A DNA stretch of 9,149 nt from CAZUXE01 sp964624585 (GTDB lineage Bacteria; Hydrothermota; Tepidihabitantia; B3-TA06), in the NCBI GenBank assembly GCA_964624585.1, contig CAZUXE010000059.1, positions 1 through 9,149 of the forward strand, read 5' to 3'. This document shows, piece after piece, positions 6,731 to 9,149 of this stretch. The notes below the pieces were generated by a model. That model was not told where the DNA came from and did not search any database. It saw only the letters and a program-made list of their open reading frames with translations. The first letter of the stretch is position 1; every line of letters starts with the position of its first letter. The translations under genes were made by a program, and so were the position numbers.

Positions 6731-8161
6731 CTAAACCGGCAGCGTTGCCAAACGTTCAAGCGCACGCTCACGTCCCAACAGCACGAGGCAGTCGAAAAGC
6801 GGCGGGCCAAAGGTGCGGCCTGTAACGGCAAGACGAACGGGGTGAATAAGAAGTCCGGCCTTGATATCCAATTCCTCAATAAGCTGACGCAATGCTTTCT
6901 CGGTAGCTTCAACCGTCCACTCATCAAGAGCGGCAAGGCGTTCACGATAAAGCGTCAGACGCTGCTTAACTGCGTCAGTGTCCTTGCGAAAGTGCTTGTT
7001 AAGCCCCTTCTCATCGTAGGTCAATTCATCGGAAACGTATGGAAGCAGGGAATCATAAACCTCAGCCAAGGTTCGTGAGCGCTCGGCAATCATAGGTATG
7101 GCTTGGGCAAAAAAATCATCTGTGGAATATTTGGAAGGCAGTTGAAGCGCCTGCTCATCCATCCATTCCTTCATCACCTCAACCATTTTATCAGAAGACA
7201 TAGCTCGCATATATTCGCCATTCATCCAGGTCAACTTCTGCATGTCAAACACGGCGTTGGAGGTATTGATACGCTCAAGGCTGAAGAGTTCTATTAAGTC
7301 CTGACGGCTCATTATCTCTCTGTCATCACCTGGCGACCAACCTAGAAGTGCAAGGAAGTTTACCATTGCATCAGGAAGATAGCCAAGCTTACGAAATTCA
7401 TTTAAGGACATAGCGCCATGACGTTTGGAAAGTTTCTTTTTATCCTCGCCTAGTATGAGGGGCAGGTGCGCGAACCGTGGCGGCTCCCAGCCAAGGGCTT
7501 TGTAAATGTGAATTTGTTTGAAAGTATTGGAAATATGTTCCACTGCACGCAAAACATGGGTCATTTTCATAAGGTAATCGTCAATTACCACCACAAAGTT
7601 GTAGGTTGGAATGCCGTTGGAACGGGCGACAATAAAGTCATCAATATCTTTATGATCACGGGTTATATCACCGTGAATAAGGTCGGTAAATGTGGTTGAA
7701 CCTTCGGCAACGTTAAGCCTTACTACTGGCTTGATACCCTGAGCTTCAAAGGACGCCTTTTCGTCAGCGCTAAGATGTAGGCAACGTTTATCATAACGCC
7801 ATGCTCGTTTCTGTGCATCGGCCTTGCTGCGCTCTGCTGCCAAACGCTCGGGTGTGCAGTAGCAGTGATAGGCATGACCTGTTTCAAGAAGCTTGGTCAC
7901 ATACTGCTTATAGATATCTATGCGCTGCGACTGGTAGTAGGGGCCTTCATCAATTGTGATTCCCAGCCAACCCAGACCTTTGATAATCGCTTGCGCCGAT
8001 TCGGAAGTAGAACGTTCCGCATCTGTATCCTCGATGCGCAAAATGAATGTCCCTGAGTGCTTTCGTGCATAGAGATAGTTGTAAAGCGCGGTTCTGGCAA
8101 GTCCCACGTGTATCGCACCCGTAGGCGATGGAGCTATGCGAACACGAACCTTCTTATCCAT
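6731..8161 (-). CDS. gltX: Glutamyl-tRNA synthetase
   Basis: A 476-residue class I aminoacyl-tRNA synthetase that charges tRNA-Glu in the cytoplasm. The ATP-binding signature is PSPTGAIHVG (11-20), the HIGH-motif equivalent being IHVG, and the KMSKS equivalent is KKLSKRHG (242-249). The Glu-binding region has LRIEDTDAER (41-50). A zinc site C100, C102, C127, H129 has the same C-x-C-x24-C-x-H spacing as E. coli GluRS. The stretch DDYLMKMTHVLRAVEHIS (194-211) keeps E208 and H209, although the usual acidic residue before them is Val207. A complete helical anticodon-binding domain (about 325-476) excludes the short GluQ-RS paralogue. Whether it also charges tRNA-Gln for GatCAB amidation cannot be judged. 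The start is supported by AGGAGA at 8168-8173. It follows tRNA-Ser by 80 bp and is probably co-transcribed with yhhQ. Confidence 0.96.
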   Translation of the reverse strand: MDKKVRVRIAPSPTGAIHVGLARTALYNYLYARKHSGTFILRIEDTDAERSTSESAQAIIKGLGWLGITIDEGPYYQSQRIDIYKQYVTKLLETGHAYHCYCTPERLAAERSKADAQKRAWRYDKRCLHLSADEKASFEAQGIKPVVRLNVAEGSTTFTDLIHGDITRDHKDIDDFIVARSNGIPTYNFVVVIDDYLMKMTHVLRAVEHISNTFKQIHIYKALGWEPPRFAHLPLILGEDKKKLSKRHGAMSLNEFRKLGYLPDAMVNFLALLGWSPGDDREIMSRQDLIELFSLERINTSNAVFDMQKLTWMNGEYMRAMSSDKMVEVMKEWMDEQALQLPSKYSTDDFFAQAIPMIAERSRTLAEVYDSLLPYVSDELTYDEKGLNKHFRKDTDAVKQRLTLYRERLAALDEWTVEATEKALRQLIEELDIKAGLLIHPVRLAVTGRTFGPPLFDCLVLLGRERALERLATLPV

Positions 8162-8330
<169 letters not shown>

Positions 8331-8348
8331 GTCAGTGATTCAAGTAGA

Positions 8349-8375
8349 ATTATACTGAGGACTAAAAAAAGTCAA
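8349..8375 (-). promoter_or_regulatory. Strong promoter for tRNA-Ser (and possibly gltX-yhhQ)
   Basis: A perfect -10 TATAAT (8349-8354) is preceded by -35 TTGACT (8370-8375) with a 15-base spacer, slightly short but with an otherwise near-consensus pair. Transcription should begin near 8342, giving a leader of about 12 bases before the tRNA at 8330. The -35 starts three bases after the stop codon of the upstream membrane-protein gene, so the two units are packed tightly. Confidence 0.75.
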
Positions 8376-8378
8376 CCG

Positions 8379-8786
8379 TTAATAATATTTAGAAATACCC
8401 GTAACTACCAAAATTAAAACCACAATAATAGATATAACTATAAGGCTAACAAAGAAGAGTTTTAATCTGTTATTGAATTCAAAAAGCTTTTTAGCAATAC
8501 CTGTCTTTGAATATTCTTTCGCACTTTGTGAAACCCTTAATAACAAAAATGCAAGAATTGACGCAATTGCTATCATTATTAATTCTGGAAATGCACTCGG
8601 ATGTTCGTAATACGAAGCATCTGAAAACTTAATAAGCATTCCTATAAAAAACAAACCTGCAAAAACAAAGAAAAGAATATAAAGAAACGTAGTATATCCT
8701 CTAATGTCATCTACAGAACCTCTTAATCTTGCAAGATTCCTCTTGTCAAGCTCGGTCTTTTGTGTTGTTAGGGTTGGTTTTTCCAT
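8379..8786 (-). CDS. Small three-segment membrane protein of unknown function
   Basis: A 135-residue protein I do not recognise. The N-terminal 30 residues are polar and charged with no signal peptide. Hydrophobic segments span about 33-53, 69-85 and 108-130, with a basic, soluble stretch (86-107, SQSAKEYSKTGIAKKLFEFNNRLK) between the second and third. It ends shortly after the last segment. The start is well supported: AGGAGA at 8795-8800 with good spacing, and a promoter at 8822-8852. It is more AT-rich than gltX. No partner gene is adjacent, since the next downstream feature has its own promoter, and no terminator is visible before it. Coding status is convincing from the start signals and the clean membrane pattern; the function is unknown. 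Confidence 0.75.
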   Translation of the reverse strand: MEKPTLTTQKTELDKRNLARLRGSVDDIRGYTTFLYILFFVFAGLFFIGMLIKFSDASYYEHPSAFPELIMIAIASILAFLLLRVSQSAKEYSKTGIAKKLFEFNNRLKLFFVSLIVISIIVVLILVVTGISKYY

Positions 8787-8821
8787 AAAGATTCTCTCCT
8801 ACATTGTATGTTAACATCTGA

Positions 8822-8852
8822 ATTATAATATTTCTAAAACATAGAAAGTCAA
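8822..8852 (-). promoter_or_regulatory. Sigma70-type promoter for the small membrane protein
   Basis: The -35 element TTGACT (8847-8852) is followed after 16 bases by TATTAT (8825-8830), or after 19 bases by TATAAT (8822-8827). The 16-base arrangement is the more likely. The expected leader is roughly 30 to 35 bases, including the ribosome binding site at 8795-8800. Confidence 0.6.
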
Positions 8853-8987
8853 ATAATAATGGTATAAATGCGTATTGTAGACTGTATTTATTTTGAGTTT
8901 TTGCAAATCTCAGGCGGTATGTCCTAGACTTAAAAGATAGCTATCAATTATGTACTTCATTACTTTCAGGTTTAGGTAGGAAAACGA
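8853..8987. other. AT-rich intergenic gap
   Basis: I find no gene here. There is a 10-base perfect palindrome GATAGCTATC at 8936-8945 and a poor stem around 8893-8912 (TGAG...CTCA), neither convincing as a terminator for the gene at the right edge. Upstream sequence for the promoter at 8822-8852 also lies here. Confidence 0.35.
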
Positions 8988-9149
8988 CTAGATTCTAAAC
9001 AAATAAACAATCTTGCCATAAAGGGTTACTCCCGTTACAGATACATCAAAGGGCGTTTGAGTTGCAGTATCGCCTTGCAGACTCAAAGACGAAGCAAGGT
9101 AGACGTAGGAAAGGGGAGCTATTTCCAAAGTGGCAAGCGCTTGTTGGGT
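8988..9149 (-). CDS. 3' end of an unidentified gene, cut by the window edge
   Basis: An open frame of 53 codons runs in from the right edge and ends with TAG at 8988-8990. The visible C-terminus is rich in Thr, Ser, Leu and Val (for example GDTATQTPFDVSVTGVTLYG, then KIVYLFRI), a composition that could suit a beta-rich or exported protein. I recognise no domain. It lies on the same strand as all other genes. A plus-strand frame across the same bases is also open from about 8998 but has no ATG, so the minus-strand reading is preferred. Too little is visible to name it. Confidence 0.45.
   Translation of the reverse strand, partial: TQQALATLEIAPLSYVYLASSLSLQGDTATQTPFDVSVTGVTLYGKIVYLFRI

Noticed and set aside
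8361..8373. T run between short GACT/AGTC arms as a terminator for the 135-aa gene
   Set aside because: The arms are only four bases and the T run is inside the loop, not after the stem; the bases are better explained as the -35/spacer of the tRNA promoter.
8481..8492. Palindrome AAAAAGCTTTTT
   Set aside because: It is inside the 135-aa gene, is low-complexity and encodes ordinary Lys-Lys-Leu-Phe codons.
8998..9149. Plus-strand open frame at the right edge
   Set aside because: It has no ATG, the product is Lys/Arg/Gln-heavy, and the minus-strand frame over the same bases ends with a stop and agrees with local gene direction.

Overview
All recognisable genes in this window lie on the minus strand, so transcription runs from right to left. 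The sequence looks like a bacterial chromosome of moderate to low GC. Genes use ATG starts, usually with AGGAG-type ribosome binding sites, and sigma70-type promoters are visible. Pairing a TIGR03960/DUF2344 radical SAM protein with an RNase E/G family protein fits Chloroflexota, Bacillota or a related candidate lineage. I cannot place it more precisely, and a metagenomic origin is possible. No phage, transposase, CRISPR or plasmid gene is visible.

Reading in the direction of transcription from the right edge: (1) the 3' end of an unidentified gene (9149-8988). (2) A gap with a good promoter, then a 135-aa protein of unknown function with three membrane segments (8786-8379). (3) A strong promoter, tRNA-Ser(GCT) (8330-8242), glutamyl-tRNA synthetase gltX (8161-6731), and, five bases after its stop, a YhhQ-family queuosine-precursor transporter (6725-6003). 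No terminator is visible between the tRNA and gltX, so this may be one translation-supply unit. (4) A second unit whose promoter is placed so that transcription would begin on the start codon of a large radical SAM/DUF2344 protein (5903-3483). That stop overlaps the start of a possible small coupled ORF (3486-3148). RNase G (3245-1695) follows, then a multi-membrane-segment GT-C-type glycosyltransferase-like protein (1651-152). (5) A repeat-like, hairpin-rich stretch (1-131) at the left edge.

Most of the window is housekeeping: tRNA charging, import of a tRNA-modification precursor, and RNA processing. I do not see an obvious new defence or mobile system. The most unusual signals are in the radical SAM-rng unit: an apparently leaderless promoter, a perfect 12-bp inverted repeat with a 3-base loop about 104-130 nt into the coding region, an ATGA-coupled ORF in the 237-bp gap before rng, and a glycosyltransferase gene bracketed by imperfect direct repeats just after rng, where many relatives carry rplU/rpmA.
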